Assembly (NCBI GenBank): GCA_903828675.1
Contig: CAIKND010000011.1
Coordinates: 1-62,984, forward strand
Length of the DNA stretch: 62,984 bases
Source of the DNA: an uncultured Acidobacteriaceae bacterium
GTDB taxonomy: Bacteria > Acidobacteriota > Terriglobia > Terriglobales > Acidobacteriaceae
Reading direction: 5' to 3'
The notes below the pieces were generated by a model that saw nothing but the letters and a program-made list of their open reading frames with translations, was not told where the DNA came from and ran no database searches. This document shows, in pieces, positions 26,585 through 35,648 of the stretch. The translations under genes and the position numbers were made by a program. The stretch's first letter is position 1, and each line of letters begins with the position of its first letter.

Positions 26585-27553
26585 TCATTTCCCCTTCTGC
26601 AGCAATTGCAGAAATTGTTCAAGTTCCTTCCTGCCCGCGCCGTCCAGCTGTTGTCCGTTACTGCCGCGTGCCTCCAGCGCATCCGGCAACACAAACTGCA
26701 GGCCCACACCATCGTTTCCCCAGCGCACCGCCCGCGATTGCACTTGGATTGAGCGCTCGACAACCTTTCCGCCTTTGTCCGACGTCTGCAGCGTCATCAG
26801 GATCAAAGTTCCCGGATACCAGCGTTCCTCGGTCACCACGTACAAACCAGTCGAGCTGATATCCCGAATCGAGTGGGCCTCTGGAGGTGCCCCGTTCCAG
26901 TAGTAGGCTGCTACCCCCGGAGAAGGCTCACGTGGAGCTTTCCTCGGATCAGGAGACCACCAGCGTTGCAGCCAGTTCTTTGGCGGCTTGACTGTCGCAC
27001 CGCCCGGTTCCATGAGGTTCATCTCATGGGTGGACTGAGATTTGCGATATTCTTCCCCTGAACGATTCTCCAGTTCCAGCAGTCCCGGACCGCCCGCCCA
27101 CAATGGCTTTTCTCTCAGCAGAACCGCGCCGTGCAATTTGCTGGCCTCATTGCCAGAGCCGGAGAGCTGCTCCAGACGTTTCTCCATCTCGTCTGCTACG
27201 CACAGTACAAGCTGGTCTCCCGGCTGTGTCTGCGACGAATAAATCGAGTGCATAGGCAGCGCCAGCACACTCGCGGCTTGCCGGCTTGACGGACTCACAC
27301 GTGACGTGGGGAATGATTCAACCGCCTCAATAACGAGGCAATTTTCGTCCAGATAGATCAAATCCAGATTGACGGGCAGGCCCGTGCTGGGTATGCCGCG
27401 AAATGGAATTAGCCACAAACCCTCCCCGCTTTTCAGCGCCAGCATTGCAACTCGCGCAACCAGGCTGGCATTCGATAGATCTGCGGCAGTCACCTCCAGA
27501 CCAAGAAAACATTCCCGCGTCTGGTTGTATGCACAATGTTTCCGCGATTCCAT
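26585..27553 (-). CDS. DUF192-PilZ fusion protein
   Basis: 322 aa from 27553; the open frame extends to a GTG at 27646. The N-terminal half is DUF192-like (GEGLWLIPFRGIPSTGLPVN, LDLIYLDENCLVIEAVE) and aligns with the standalone DUF192 gene of the cpaC block. The C-terminal half is a PilZ domain with RKAPR and, about 30 residues later, IRDISSTGLYVVTE. These fit the RxxxR and D-x-S-x-x-G motifs that bind cyclic-di-GMP. It sits between the 31-aa genes and tadE, which suggests second-messenger control of the pilus. The start is uncertain. Confidence 0.75.
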   Translation of the reverse strand: MESRKHCAYNQTRECFLGLEVTAADLSNASLVARVAMLALKSGEGLWLIPFRGIPSTGLPVNLDLIYLDENCLVIEAVESFPTSRVSPSSRQAASVLALPMHSIYSSQTQPGDQLVLCVADEMEKRLEQLSGSGNEASKLHGAVLLREKPLWAGGPGLLELENRSGEEYRKSQSTHEMNLMEPGGATVKPPKNWLQRWWSPDPRKAPREPSPGVAAYYWNGAPPEAHSIRDISSTGLYVVTEERWYPGTLILMTLQTSDKGGKVVERSIQVQSRAVRWGNDGVGLQFVLPDALEARGSNGQQLDGAGRKELEQFLQLLQKGK

Positions 27554-27829
27554 CGCCCCCCCCGCCCATGGCATATGTCCGGTTATCGAAGGCTGACTCG
27601 AATTTCCAAGCATATCCTCAACCTCACTCGCAAGATACGTGTTCACCCATCGCTTTTCGCAAACTACCTGGCAACGAACGGGCGTACACTACCTTTCCCG
27701 CTGTTAAAGTAGAACACCGGGACAATCTCCGTTTGAGTCGCAAAGCCTCCAGTTCGCGGGACAATCAAGCCGACCGGCGGCAATTGTCCAGTTTCCTGGG
27801 GTGCCGCCAGCCCAATTTCAAAGTCCTCG

Positions 27830-27925
27830 CTACTTGACCCGTGTGCGGCGGCGCTGGATCAAAACGACCAGAACGATAACAAACAGGACACCAGCAGCAA
27901 TCTGAATAATCGTGGTACTGTCCAT
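27830..27925 (-). CDS. 31-aa single-helix membrane microprotein (copy 2)
   Basis: Encodes MDSTTIIQIAAGVLFVIVLV, then VLIQRRRTRVK: a polar N terminus, a 16-residue hydrophobic helix and a basic tail. It differs from the copy at 28094-28189 at three positions only (N2D, V10A, I21V). GGAGAG lies 6 bases before the ATG. Conservation of two copies with separate ribosome sites argues that both are real. It is too short for family assignment; it could be a membrane subunit or regulator of the Tad machine. Confidence 0.75.
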   Translation of the reverse strand: MDSTTIIQIAAGVLFVIVLVVLIQRRRTRVK

Positions 27926-28093
27926 TGCACTCTCCATTTCTTTCTACAACCGTTACCCGAACCCCAATCAAAACTCGTAACCCACGGCCCTTGATGCTCA
28001 TGCGCCTGGATTCGCGGTTCGTTGGATCGCGGGCATTGCCGGCAGCGCTCATTCAAATCTCAATGCTCTGCCGACGCAATCTCAGTCTCCGTG

Positions 28094-28189
28094 CTACTTG
28101 ACCCGCGTGCGGCGGCGCTGGATCAAGATAACCAGAACGATGACAAATAGAACACCGGCAACAATCTGAATAATTGTGGTGCTGTTCAT
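28094..28189 (-). CDS. 31-aa single-helix membrane microprotein (copy 1)
   Basis: Encodes MNSTTIIQIVAGVLFVIVLV, then ILIQRRRTRVK, with the helix at about 6-23 and a C-terminal RRRTRVK that would sit in the cytoplasm. AAGGAGG lies 8 bases before the ATG, an excellent ribosome site. It is 16 bases downstream of tadC, in the same operon. Function unknown. Confidence 0.8.
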   Translation of the reverse strand: MNSTTIIQIVAGVLFVIVLVILIQRRRTRVK

Positions 28190-28205
28190 GTGTTTCCTCC
28201 TTCCA

Positions 28206-29117
28206 TCAATGATCGGTTAACGTTTTGAATGACTCCATCATGAGAATCACAGCTGGACCCAGAGTCACAAGAAAAAGTGCTGGAAAAATGAAAAATACCA
28301 GCGGAAAAACCAGCTTGACCGACGTCTTCGCCGCTTGCTCTTCGACCGCCTGTACCCGCTGCGTCCTCAGCGAATCGGCGTGAACACGCAAGGTCTTGCC
28401 CATGCTTGTTCCAAACTGTTCTGACTGAATTACCATCGAAACCAGGTTGCGAATACTGTCCACAGCGGTCCGTTCCGCCAAGTGTTTCCAGGTGTCGGAA
28501 CGCGCTCGTCCGGCGCGTTGTTCCAGCACCAGAACTCCCAACTCGTCGCACAAATCCGGGTGCGCCTTTTTCAACTCCTCCGCGGTCCGTGCAGTCGCCT
28601 GATCCAGGCTCTGACCGGCCTCGATGCAGATTACCAGCAGGTCCAGCACGTCCGGAAGACCGCGCCGCATGCGCTTTTGACGGTTGGAAATCTGCCTTCC
28701 CAACCAGAAGTCCGGCGCCAGAAATCCCAGCCCCAGCGCGGAAGCGTATACAAAAAACGGGCTCAGCGCAGCCAGCCCGGTTACCAGGGCCAGCGTACAC
28801 AGCAGCAGGGGAACGATCACCTTGCAGCCATAAAAGATCTTCACTGCGGACTCGTTGCGGTAACCAGCCCGGATCAGCCGCTGAAGAACTACCGAGACTT
28901 CAGCCTGGCTCTTCGGCAGCACATTCTGGAACTGCTCCACCACGCCGCCAATCGAGGAGCCGGTCTGTTGAATCGCGCCCAGAAAGGTTCTCTGCTTGGG
29001 ATGCGGGTTGATCACCTCGGATATCCGCTGAAGCATGGCTTCGCGATAGAACAGCAACAGCAAGCCGCTCGCAATCAGCAGAAATACGACGCAAAACGCA
29101 ATAATCGCATATCCCAT
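28206..29117 (-). CDS. tadC: Tad inner-membrane platform protein TadC
   Basis: 303 aa, type II secretion F-domain (PilC/GspF) family. An N-terminal helix (IIAFCVVFLLIASGLLLLF) and two central helices precede the F domain (LPDVLDLLVICIEAGQSLDQ, about 150-170). Two C-terminal helices are in KLVFPLVFFIFPALFLVTLG. It lies 9 bases after tadB and should form the platform with it for the TadA ATPase. Confidence 0.92.
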   Translation of the reverse strand: MGYAIIAFCVVFLLIASGLLLLFYREAMLQRISEVINPHPKQRTFLGAIQQTGSSIGGVVEQFQNVLPKSQAEVSVVLQRLIRAGYRNESAVKIFYGCKVIVPLLLCTLALVTGLAALSPFFVYASALGLGFLAPDFWLGRQISNRQKRMRRGLPDVLDLLVICIEAGQSLDQATARTAEELKKAHPDLCDELGVLVLEQRAGRARSDTWKHLAERTAVDSIRNLVSMVIQSEQFGTSMGKTLRVHADSLRTQRVQAVEEQAAKTSVKLVFPLVFFIFPALFLVTLGPAVILMMESFKTLTDH

Positions 29118-29126
29118 AAGTTGTCC

Positions 29127-30098
29127 CTATACGTCCATGTTCACGATGTGGCGAATAATAAACCCGCCAATCACCGTCATGCCCGCGGATGCCCACAATA
29201 GCTTGACGCCTATTGCACGAGTCCACAGAATGCTCATCATCTCCGGGTTCACGGTATAGAGGGCAATTCCCAGCACCACCGGAAGCAGGGTTAAAATCCA
29301 CCCCGTAAGCCGGCCCTGCGCCGTATGCACCATCACTTGCCGCTTCAACCGGAAACGCTCCCGGATTACATGTGAAGTCTTGTCGAGAACCTCGGCCAGA
29401 TTACCCCCACTCTCCTTTTGGATCATGATTGCGGTCGCCACAATTCTAAGGTCCTGAAGCGGAACCCGGACCAGCATGTTGTCAATCGCGGTCTTTAGTT
29501 CAAGACCGTAGTTCTGCTCCTCAAAGCACGTCTTGAACTCTACGCCAACCGGTTCGGGACATTCCCGTGCCACCAGGCCCATGGCTGCAATCAAGCTGTG
29601 ACCCGCGCGAAGTCCGCTGACCATCAAATCGAGCGCTTCCGGCAGCCCTTGCTGAAAACGGTCGAAACGCTTGTTTCGCTTGTAGTTCACCCAGCCATAC
29701 GGAGCCATGCCAAGCAGCAGTCCCACCGGAATTGAAATCAGGACAGAACCGAACCGCAGGTAGACCAGGTACGCGGGAATCAGGCCGCAGACCGCGCTCA
29801 TGGCCATCAGCCTGCCTGCGCTCCAGCTCAGATCGGCTTGCGCCAGAAACCGGTGCAGGTACGGCGCCAGCTCGAACTCCAGAAGCCTGCGATTCAGCCA
29901 GGGAATACTGCTCAGCTTTGAGTCCTTGCGAAGATTTACGATCTGCTCGCGTATCTCTGCACTCTCGGTCGCCAGCGCTGAGTCCAGAGAAGCCATCACC
30001 TGCCGTGCTTGGCGGGAGGGACCAAGACTGCTGGCAATCAACGGCAACGCAATCGCTACGAATACGCCCAGAAACACCAAAACCAAGATCAGTCCCAT
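29127..30098 (-). CDS. tadB: Tad inner-membrane platform protein TadB
   Basis: 323 aa, type II secretion F-domain family, with an N-terminal helix and helices near 90-130. The F domain has LPEALDLMVSGLRAGHSLIA (about 175-195) and FVV-like C-terminal helices. GWILTLLPVVLGIALYTVNP is the family's typical end region. It is 20 bases from tadA and 9 from tadC. It pairs with TadC in the inner membrane. Confidence 0.92.
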   Translation of the reverse strand: MGLILVLVFLGVFVAIALPLIASSLGPSRQARQVMASLDSALATESAEIREQIVNLRKDSKLSSIPWLNRRLLEFELAPYLHRFLAQADLSWSAGRLMAMSAVCGLIPAYLVYLRFGSVLISIPVGLLLGMAPYGWVNYKRNKRFDRFQQGLPEALDLMVSGLRAGHSLIAAMGLVARECPEPVGVEFKTCFEEQNYGLELKTAIDNMLVRVPLQDLRIVATAIMIQKESGGNLAEVLDKTSHVIRERFRLKRQVMVHTAQGRLTGWILTLLPVVLGIALYTVNPEMMSILWTRAIGVKLLWASAGMTVIGGFIIRHIVNMDV

Positions 30099-30118
30099 CC
30101 TTGTCCTCTCCTTTCCGT

Positions 30119-31441
30119 CTAGTTCACCTTTGTCTCGCGTTCGAAGATGCTGGGCGGCAAAATAATACCTGAAACGCGCAGCCGCTCCAAGAACCGGGGA
30201 CGAATGTGGCTCGGCTTGAATATACCAATTACCTTGCCATCCGGTCCGATTCCCTGCTTTTCGAAACTGAAGATCTCCTGCATGCTGATCACACTCTCTT
30301 CCATCCCCGTGATCTCGGAGATGCTGGTGACCTTACGGGTGCCGTCACTCATGCGGGTTGCCTGCACCACGATGCTGATCGCTGAAGCTATCTGCTGGCG
30401 AACCGACTTTTCGGGTAGGTTCATATTGCCCATCGCCACCATGGATTCCAATCTGGCTATCGCATCCCGCGGGGTGTTGGCGTGAATGGTCGTCATCGAG
30501 CCTTCGTGACCCGTATTCATCGCCTGCAGCATGTCAAATGCTTCCTCCCCGCGAACCTCGCCGATAATAATGCGGTCGGGGCGCATACGCAGGCAGTTAA
30601 TAAGCAGTTGTCGCTGGCGGATCGCTCCCTGTCCTTCAATATTGGGCGGACGCGTTTCGAGTCTGACTATGTTCTCTTGCGCCAGCCGCAGTTCAGCCGC
30701 ATCCTCGATCGTCACCAGACGTTCGTTGTTGGGAATGTACTGGGACAGAATGTTCAGAAACGTGGTCTTGCCGGCGCCTGTTCCACCGGCGATCAAGATG
30801 CTGATCTTGGCCTTTACCGCCGCCGACAGCACTTCCATCATCTCTGCAGAGATGCTCTTCAACAGCACCAGTTGGTTGGCCGCCAGCGGGCCGGTCCCAA
30901 AACGGCGAATCGACAGCGAAGGTCCGTCCAGCGCCAGCGGAGGAATGATGGCGTTCACGCGCGAACCGTCGGGAAGGCGCGCATCCACCATAGGCGAAGA
31001 CTCGTCCACCCGGCGTCCCACACGAGACACAATCCGGTCAATAATCTGCAGCAAATGGCGATCGTCGCGAAAGGCCGTGTTCACCCTCTGCAAGATGCCG
31101 CCTTTTTCAATGAATACGTGATCCTTGCCGTTCACCAGAATGTCCGAGATACTCAGATCCCTCAGCAGTGGCTCAAGCGGGCCCAGTCCGAACACCTCGT
31201 CCAGCAGGTCGGACTGTATCCGCTCCTGCTCGTCGAAGTTAAGCGGCACCCGCTGGTCCGCCATGATCTCCTTGACTATTGTCGTGACCGCCTGGCGGGC
31301 CTGGCTGGAATTCACGCGCGAGAGCTTCTCCAGATCCAGTTTTGAGATCAGGGTCCGGTGTATCTCCGCTTTGTACTTTTCCAGATTCAGCAGTTCCACT
31401 TCGTTCCTTCCATCAGGCCTGAGCCCGCCATCCTGAGACAT
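30119..31441 (-). CDS. tadA: Tad secretion ATPase TadA/CpaF
   Basis: 440 aa. A GspE/VirB11-type ATPase with an N-terminal helical region, the motif [20 protein letters not shown], Walker A in [18 protein letters not shown] (about 220), the Asp box [11 protein letters not shown], and a Walker B region in [20 protein letters not shown]. It powers polymerisation of the Flp pilin at the inner membrane. It starts 1 base after the tadZ stop. Confidence 0.95.
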   Translation of the reverse strand: MSQDGGLRPDGRNEVELLNLEKYKAEIHRTLISKLDLEKLSRVNSSQARQAVTTIVKEIMADQRVPLNFDEQERIQSDLLDEVFGLGPLEPLLRDLSISDILVNGKDHVFIEKGGILQRVNTAFRDDRHLLQIIDRIVSRVGRRVDESSPMVDARLPDGSRVNAIIPPLALDGPSLSIRRFGTGPLAANQLVLLKSISAEMMEVLSAAVKAKISILIAGGTGAGKTTFLNILSQYIPNNERLVTIEDAAELRLAQENIVRLETRPPNIEGQGAIRQRQLLINCLRMRPDRIIIGEVRGEEAFDMLQAMNTGHEGSMTTIHANTPRDAIARLESMVAMGNMNLPEKSVRQQIASAISIVVQATRMSDGTRKVTSISEITGMEESVISMQEIFSFEKQGIGPDGKVIGIFKPSHIRPRFLERLRVSGIILPPSIFERETKVN

Positions 31442-31442
31442 A

Positions 31443-32735
31443 TCATCCGAATAAACTGAAGCCCTTCTTCTTTACCTGCGTCGCCGGCTCGCCGGTCACT
31501 GACTTGGCCATCTGCTGAATCACCCGGGAAATGGGCGAATCAGTCAGCGCCAGGGGAGTGGCGTTCACCTGCATCTTTCGCACAGAGGCATAATCGTTGG
31601 GAACCTTCCACTGCGCAGGACGCGTGAGTGCCTTGGTAATCTGCTCCTCTGAAACGCCCAGAGAGCGTGGCTCATACCGGTTGATCACGATCTCCAACTT
31701 CGGCCCGCCGGAAGAAAAGAACTGACCGATCAGGCGATTCGAATTGCGCAGTTCCGGAATGCCTGCCTGCGTAACCAGGTAGATCGTGTACGCATCCTTG
31801 AACAGGGCCGTCCCTGTTAGATCTTGCCTCGACCCCACATCCACAACCACGTTTTCGAAATCCTGCCGAGCCACCGCAATCAGTTTGTCGATAGCCTCAT
31901 TGGTAACTTGATACGCCAGAAACTTTCCCGGCGCCGCAAGCACGGAGACTCCCGAGCTATGCTTCACCAAAAGCTTCGAAAGAAAACTGGAATCCAGCCG
32001 GTCTGAGGCCTGAAGCGCATTGATGGTAGAGTACTCGGCCACGATCCCAAGGTTCAGGGCCGCATCTCCCAGGGGAAGATCGAGATCGATCAACAGCGTG
32101 TTCTGGCCCGCTTTCTGCGCCAGCGCCACGGCGAAATTGCATGCCAGCGTAGTCACGCCGGCGCCGCCTTTGGCGCCCATGAATGCCAGCAATTTGCCAG
32201 ACGGCCTCTTGGCAATGCGCGATGCGGGACGGCGAGCCGCTGCCCGCACCAAGGCCTCCTCCATAATGTTGTGATCGATGGGAAGGGTCAGAAACTCGCG
32301 GGCCCCGGCGCGCATGCAGCGCACCAACTGGTCCGGGTCAGCCTTCGCCGAGTAAACCATCACCGTCGACGCGCCGTTGGCGCCTATGCACTCCACTAGC
32401 TCCAAGGCGTATTCCGGATTGCTATCCAGATCGATGATTACAACATCGGAGTGCTGCTCCAGAAGCCGGGGAACATCGCCAAGGCTAGGTGGGTAAGATG
32501 AAAACTCACGCACTTCCCCCCCCTCGCATCCGGCCAAAGCAATAGATGCCGCCGCGCGCCGCTGCTCATCTGGACCGATCAGCACAATCGACAGGGCATC
32601 AGCGCCCTGCGTGCCAGCAGATTCTGTAACAAGATACGGGGAAGGATTTCCGGTCACTGCTTTAACACTCCCTTTTGCGTCCGACTTTCCCTGCGAATGA
32701 TCCAAATCTTCATAGTTCGTCATAATGCTGTGCAT
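31443..32735 (-). CDS. tadZ: TadZ/CpaE-type localisation ATPase
   Basis: 430 aa. A receiver-like N-terminal domain (about 50-165, [18 protein letters not shown]) precedes a ParA/MinD-type ATPase domain with deviant Walker [21 protein letters not shown] (about 195). It also has [14 protein letters not shown] and [13 protein letters not shown]. TadZ proteins place the pilus machine at a cell site. The ATG at 32735 is chosen (GGGG 8 bases upstream, 17 bases after cpaA). The open frame continues to 33500 but only as an out-of-phase read-through of cpaA. Confidence 0.9.
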   Translation of the reverse strand: MHSIMTNYEDLDHSQGKSDAKGSVKAVTGNPSPYLVTESAGTQGADALSIVLIGPDEQRRAAASIALAGCEGGEVREFSSYPPSLGDVPRLLEQHSDVVIIDLDSNPEYALELVECIGANGASTVMVYSAKADPDQLVRCMRAGAREFLTLPIDHNIMEEALVRAAARRPASRIAKRPSGKLLAFMGAKGGAGVTTLACNFAVALAQKAGQNTLLIDLDLPLGDAALNLGIVAEYSTINALQASDRLDSSFLSKLLVKHSSGVSVLAAPGKFLAYQVTNEAIDKLIAVARQDFENVVVDVGSRQDLTGTALFKDAYTIYLVTQAGIPELRNSNRLIGQFFSSGGPKLEIVINRYEPRSLGVSEEQITKALTRPAQWKVPNDYASVRKMQVNATPLALTDSPISRVIQQMAKSVTGEPATQVKKKGFSLFG

Positions 32736-32752
32736 GGTATGAACCCCGTTCC

Positions 32753-33268
32753 TCAACGAGCGAAAAATGAAATCAGAGTTCCTATTGCTATGGCCGGGGC
32801 ATAGGGCATCTTGCGCCTCAGCGGATTGCTCAAAACCAGTTCCGGATCGGTTAACTGTCCGCGCTCTCTCCATCCAAAGACCAGATTGCCCGTGCCCTTG
32901 AACAGGTCTTTGAGAAACCCACCGAAGGCCGCCCAGCAAAGCACCATGATTCCTCCTGCCATGCCGGTTACAACCAATGCTATGAACAACTGATCCGGGC
33001 CGATCCAAGCCCCGATCGCGGCGCAGAGTTTCACGTCTCCTGCACCCATGCCGCCCATCCAGAAAAGAAACCCGTAAATCAAGGTGCCGAGCGCTACTCC
33101 GGCCAGACTCTGGCCCACGCCATGCCAGCCATGAAACCAGCCGGAAACCGCTATCCCCGCCACCAGGAACGGAAGTACCAACCAGTTTGGGATGCGCCGG
33201 CTGCGCAGATCCGTAAAGGTAGCCACGCCCAAAACGATAAGTGTTGGCCACCATGCGAATGAGTGCAT
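32753..33268 (-). CDS. cpaA: Prepilin peptidase CpaA/TadV
   Basis: 171 aa, six membrane helices, family A24. The two catalytic Asp are in VATFTDLRSRRIPNW (about 20) and MGGMGAGDVKLCAAIG (GxGxxD, about 78). It lacks the N-methylation domain, as is usual for Tad systems. It cleaves the Flp and TadE-like leaders. It is the first gene of the long tad block, behind a sigma-54-like promoter. Confidence 0.92.
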   Translation of the reverse strand: MHSFAWWPTLIVLGVATFTDLRSRRIPNWLVLPFLVAGIAVSGWFHGWHGVGQSLAGVALGTLIYGFLFWMGGMGAGDVKLCAAIGAWIGPDQLFIALVVTGMAGGIMVLCWAAFGGFLKDLFKGTGNLVFGWRERGQLTDPELVLSNPLRRKMPYAPAIAIGTLISFFAR

Positions 33269-33314
33269 GCCCCATGCTCCTTTTCCCCAGGCATTCAGGG
33301 GACACAGTGCTTAG

Positions 33315-33330
33315 AGCAATTGTCCAACCA
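33315..33330 (-). promoter_or_regulatory. Sigma-54-like promoter of the cpaA-tadG operon
   Basis: The minus strand reads TGGTTGGACAATTGCT: the invariant GG-N10-GC and TTGCT at -12 are present, and the -24 box is TGG only. The start near 33304 gives a leader of about 36 bases. Support comes from the related palindrome 77 bp upstream and the sigma-54 activator gene encoded divergently. Confidence 0.6.
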
Positions 33331-33391
33331 AATTGCAGGGGACGGAAGCTATGTGTATTCATGTAGTTACCGGCGCGCTTTCTCTTCCGTG

Positions 33392-33407
33392 TACACGGCT
33401 GTTTACG
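33392..33407. promoter_or_regulatory. Enhancer-like element upstream of cpaA
   Basis: GTACACGGCTGTTTAC shares ACGGCTGTTTAC with the flp2 palindrome, with one mismatch in its left arm. It overlaps a second perfect palindrome, CCGTGTACACGG (33388-33399). It lies at activator distance from the cpaA sigma-54-like promoter. Confidence 0.55.
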
Positions 33408-33500
33408 CGCGGCTCCGTCCAGTGAAGCGGACCGTATACACTTGGCATCCTGCGCAGGGCGACAAAAGTCCCGTCCACTCCAGGTCGACTCAGCTCTCAA

Positions 33501-34219
33501 TTAGCGTCGCAGGTGCAGGAATCACTAACCGGAAAAACACCCAATCTATATAAACACCAGAATCGATGAGCCTTTTAGACCCTGGGGCCCCACGCCGCCC
33601 GGCATCAAGTTCCATCGTTCAGAGGTCAGTCACGCCAATTCTCATGAGGAAATACTGGCATCGCTGCAGGGACGTATTGAAATTCACTGCAATCTAAGTG
33701 CCTATTTCGCCCCCGCGGAGTGAGTACTTTGGTGTCTTGTAGATCATTAGTAACAGAGTTATGATTACCTTAAGAATCATGTCGGGGTACTAAAGTGCTA
33801 TTTGGCCCGGAACATGTTCCCCGGGTTTGACTACACTTACGTTTCTTCGGCTTTCGCCGATAGGAATCTTTACCCTGGGAATGACCGGCAATGCGTTGAT
33901 AAGAAAGAATTTATCTTCGAGCAAGCCGAACCGGGCAACTGTGGCTACCTCCCGGCCCTATTCGGCTGTCTTTCTTTCTCCGGGTGCCTGCTTAATCAGG
34001 ATTTTGAAACAGGCTTCTTGTTGAGATGTGCCCAAAGTTCGCGCCCGCCTCAGCAATTTGCGTGTTACAGTTGTTGGTTTGGAGAGATTACCAAGGTCGC
34101 ACTTGCCTAGCACAAAACTGCCATTGGCACAGTACAACCCTATTCAGGATCATCGATTTACATCGCCGTCTCTCTCTGAAACGGTTTGGCTGTACGAAGC
34201 AAGAAGAGGTTCGCCACCT
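33501..34219. other. Long intergenic region upstream of the sigma-54 activator gene
   Basis: This stretch of about 720 bases separates the tad block from the divergent activator gene. I see no convincing gene. It holds a perfect 12-base palindrome, GGAACATGTTCC (33809-33820), and the pair ATGATT/AATCAT around 33760-33780. Either could be an operator; neither has a known binder. Confidence 0.4.
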
Positions 34220-35641
34220 ATGATCAAGATTGGACTCTATTCGGAAGACCGCACGTTGCGCCCTCTTCTTTCTTCTGCCTTGGGTAAAGATTTTCTGGTG
34301 CATTTGGAACCGGATGAGGAAGGAATGACCGGTCTTGTATTGGCCGAGAAATGCGATGTCCTCATCGTTGATCTGAACTCCAGTTTTGATTCCCTGCAAG
34401 ACCGCATTCAGTTCTCTCGATCCCTGATCGCTTCCAATATCCCCTCCATAATCATGGCCGACGACGGTCTCCGTACCACCGCGTTCGAGCTGGTTCGCAA
34501 CGGAGCTTTCGGCTATTGCAGGCGTCCGCCCTCCATCCGCGACCTCAAGACCATGCTCAACAGGGCCTTTGAAAACTCCCTGCTGAAAAGGCAATTGCAC
34601 ACCGTACAGCAACTAGCTGAGGAGCCCGCAGGTTGCGACAAACTCATAGGTTCCAGTCCGCAGATGAAGCGGGTTTATCAGCTCGTGCGCAGCGTAACGA
34701 GTCTCAATGCCGCGGTATTGGTCACTGGCGAAAGTGGAACCGGTAAAGAGCTTATCGCACGCGCCATCCATAATCTGGGTTCCCGCGCAAGCCGGCCTTT
34801 TGTAGCTGTGTCCTGCGGCGCCATCCCGGAAACTCTGATTGAAGCAGAACTGTTCGGCCATGAGAAAGGCGCCTTCACCGGTACGGTAGGGGCGCGCGAA
34901 GGCTACTTCGAGCAGGCCGCCGACGGCACCCTCTTCCTCGATGAAATCGGTGATCTCAGTCTCTTCACCCAAGTGAAACTCCTGCGAGTTCTGCAGCAGA
35001 TGGAATTCAATCGCCTGGGCAGCACTCGCCTCATCCCCCTCCGGGCGCGCGTTATCTTCGCTACCCACCGTGATCTTTCCCAGTTGGTTGCCGAAGGGAA
35101 GTTCCGCCAGGATCTCTATTACCGCATCAACGTCATGCGGATTGAAGCGCCACCCCTGCAGGAGCATCCTGAGGACATTCCCGCAATTGCCCGGCATTTC
35201 CTCTGCCAATATTCTCAGGCGTTTCAAAAGCCGATGGACAGCATCGAACCCGAGGCGCTCGAAATACTCCAGAGCTACGCGTGGCCCGGGAACGTGCGTG
35301 AACTGGAAAACATCATCCAGCGTGCGATTATCCTCGCCCCCAGTAAAACGATTCGCGCCGAAGAGTTGAATCTCAACATCCATGAAGACGATGCGCCTGG
35401 ATTCGAAGACATCGTCGACATCGGCGACTACCATCCCGCCGGTTCCTTCGAACGGCAGTTGCGCGACTACAAGGTCAAACTCGCCGCTGCAGCCGTCCGC
35501 GAAAATAATGGTAATAAGACACTGGCTGCACGAAGCCTGTGCATCTCCCGTGCCTACTTGCATCGCTTAATCAGGCTTGAAGAACCAGGCCCGTACTTCG
35601 AAACGGACCTCCGCGAGCCAGTCAACGCCCATGCAATGTAG
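34220..35641 (+). CDS. Sigma-54 activator (probable regulator of the Tad/Flp locus)
   Basis: 473 aa. A receiver-like N-terminal domain (1-130) has the Asp in VLIVDLNSSF (about 50) but lacks a classic acidic pair, so phosphorylation is doubtful. The AAA+ domain (about 145-370) has GESGTGKE, GAFTGTVGAREG (sigma-54 contact loop, Thr for the usual Ala) and GTLFLDEIGDLS. The C-terminal Fis-type helix-turn-helix is NKTLAARSLCISRAYLHRLI. The ATG at 34220 is chosen (AAGAGG upstream); the frame is open from 34028. Position and the sigma-54 promoters make the pilus genes the likely targets. Confidence 0.88.
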   Translation: MIKIGLYSEDRTLRPLLSSALGKDFLVHLEPDEEGMTGLVLAEKCDVLIVDLNSSFDSLQDRIQFSRSLIASNIPSIIMADDGLRTTAFELVRNGAFGYCRRPPSIRDLKTMLNRAFENSLLKRQLHTVQQLAEEPAGCDKLIGSSPQMKRVYQLVRSVTSLNAAVLVTGESGTGKELIARAIHNLGSRASRPFVAVSCGAIPETLIEAELFGHEKGAFTGTVGAREGYFEQAADGTLFLDEIGDLSLFTQVKLLRVLQQMEFNRLGSTRLIPLRARVIFATHRDLSQLVAEGKFRQDLYYRINVMRIEAPPLQEHPEDIPAIARHFLCQYSQAFQKPMDSIEPEALEILQSYAWPGNVRELENIIQRAIILAPSKTIRAEELNLNIHEDDAPGFEDIVDIGDYHPAGSFERQLRDYKVKLAAAAVRENNGNKTLAARSLCISRAYLHRLIRLEEPGPYFETDLREPVNAHAM

Positions 35642-35648
35642 ATAAACC

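Noticed and set aside
32736..33500. Open frame extending tadZ upstream to 685 aa
   Set aside because: It is an out-of-phase read-through of the cpaA gene. The added residues are not protein-like, and ATG 32735 has a ribosome site.
34116..34135. TGGCACAG stretch before the sigma-54 activator gene as a -24/-12 promoter
   Set aside because: It has a good -24 half but CC instead of GC at the -12 position, so the invariant spacing pair is absent.
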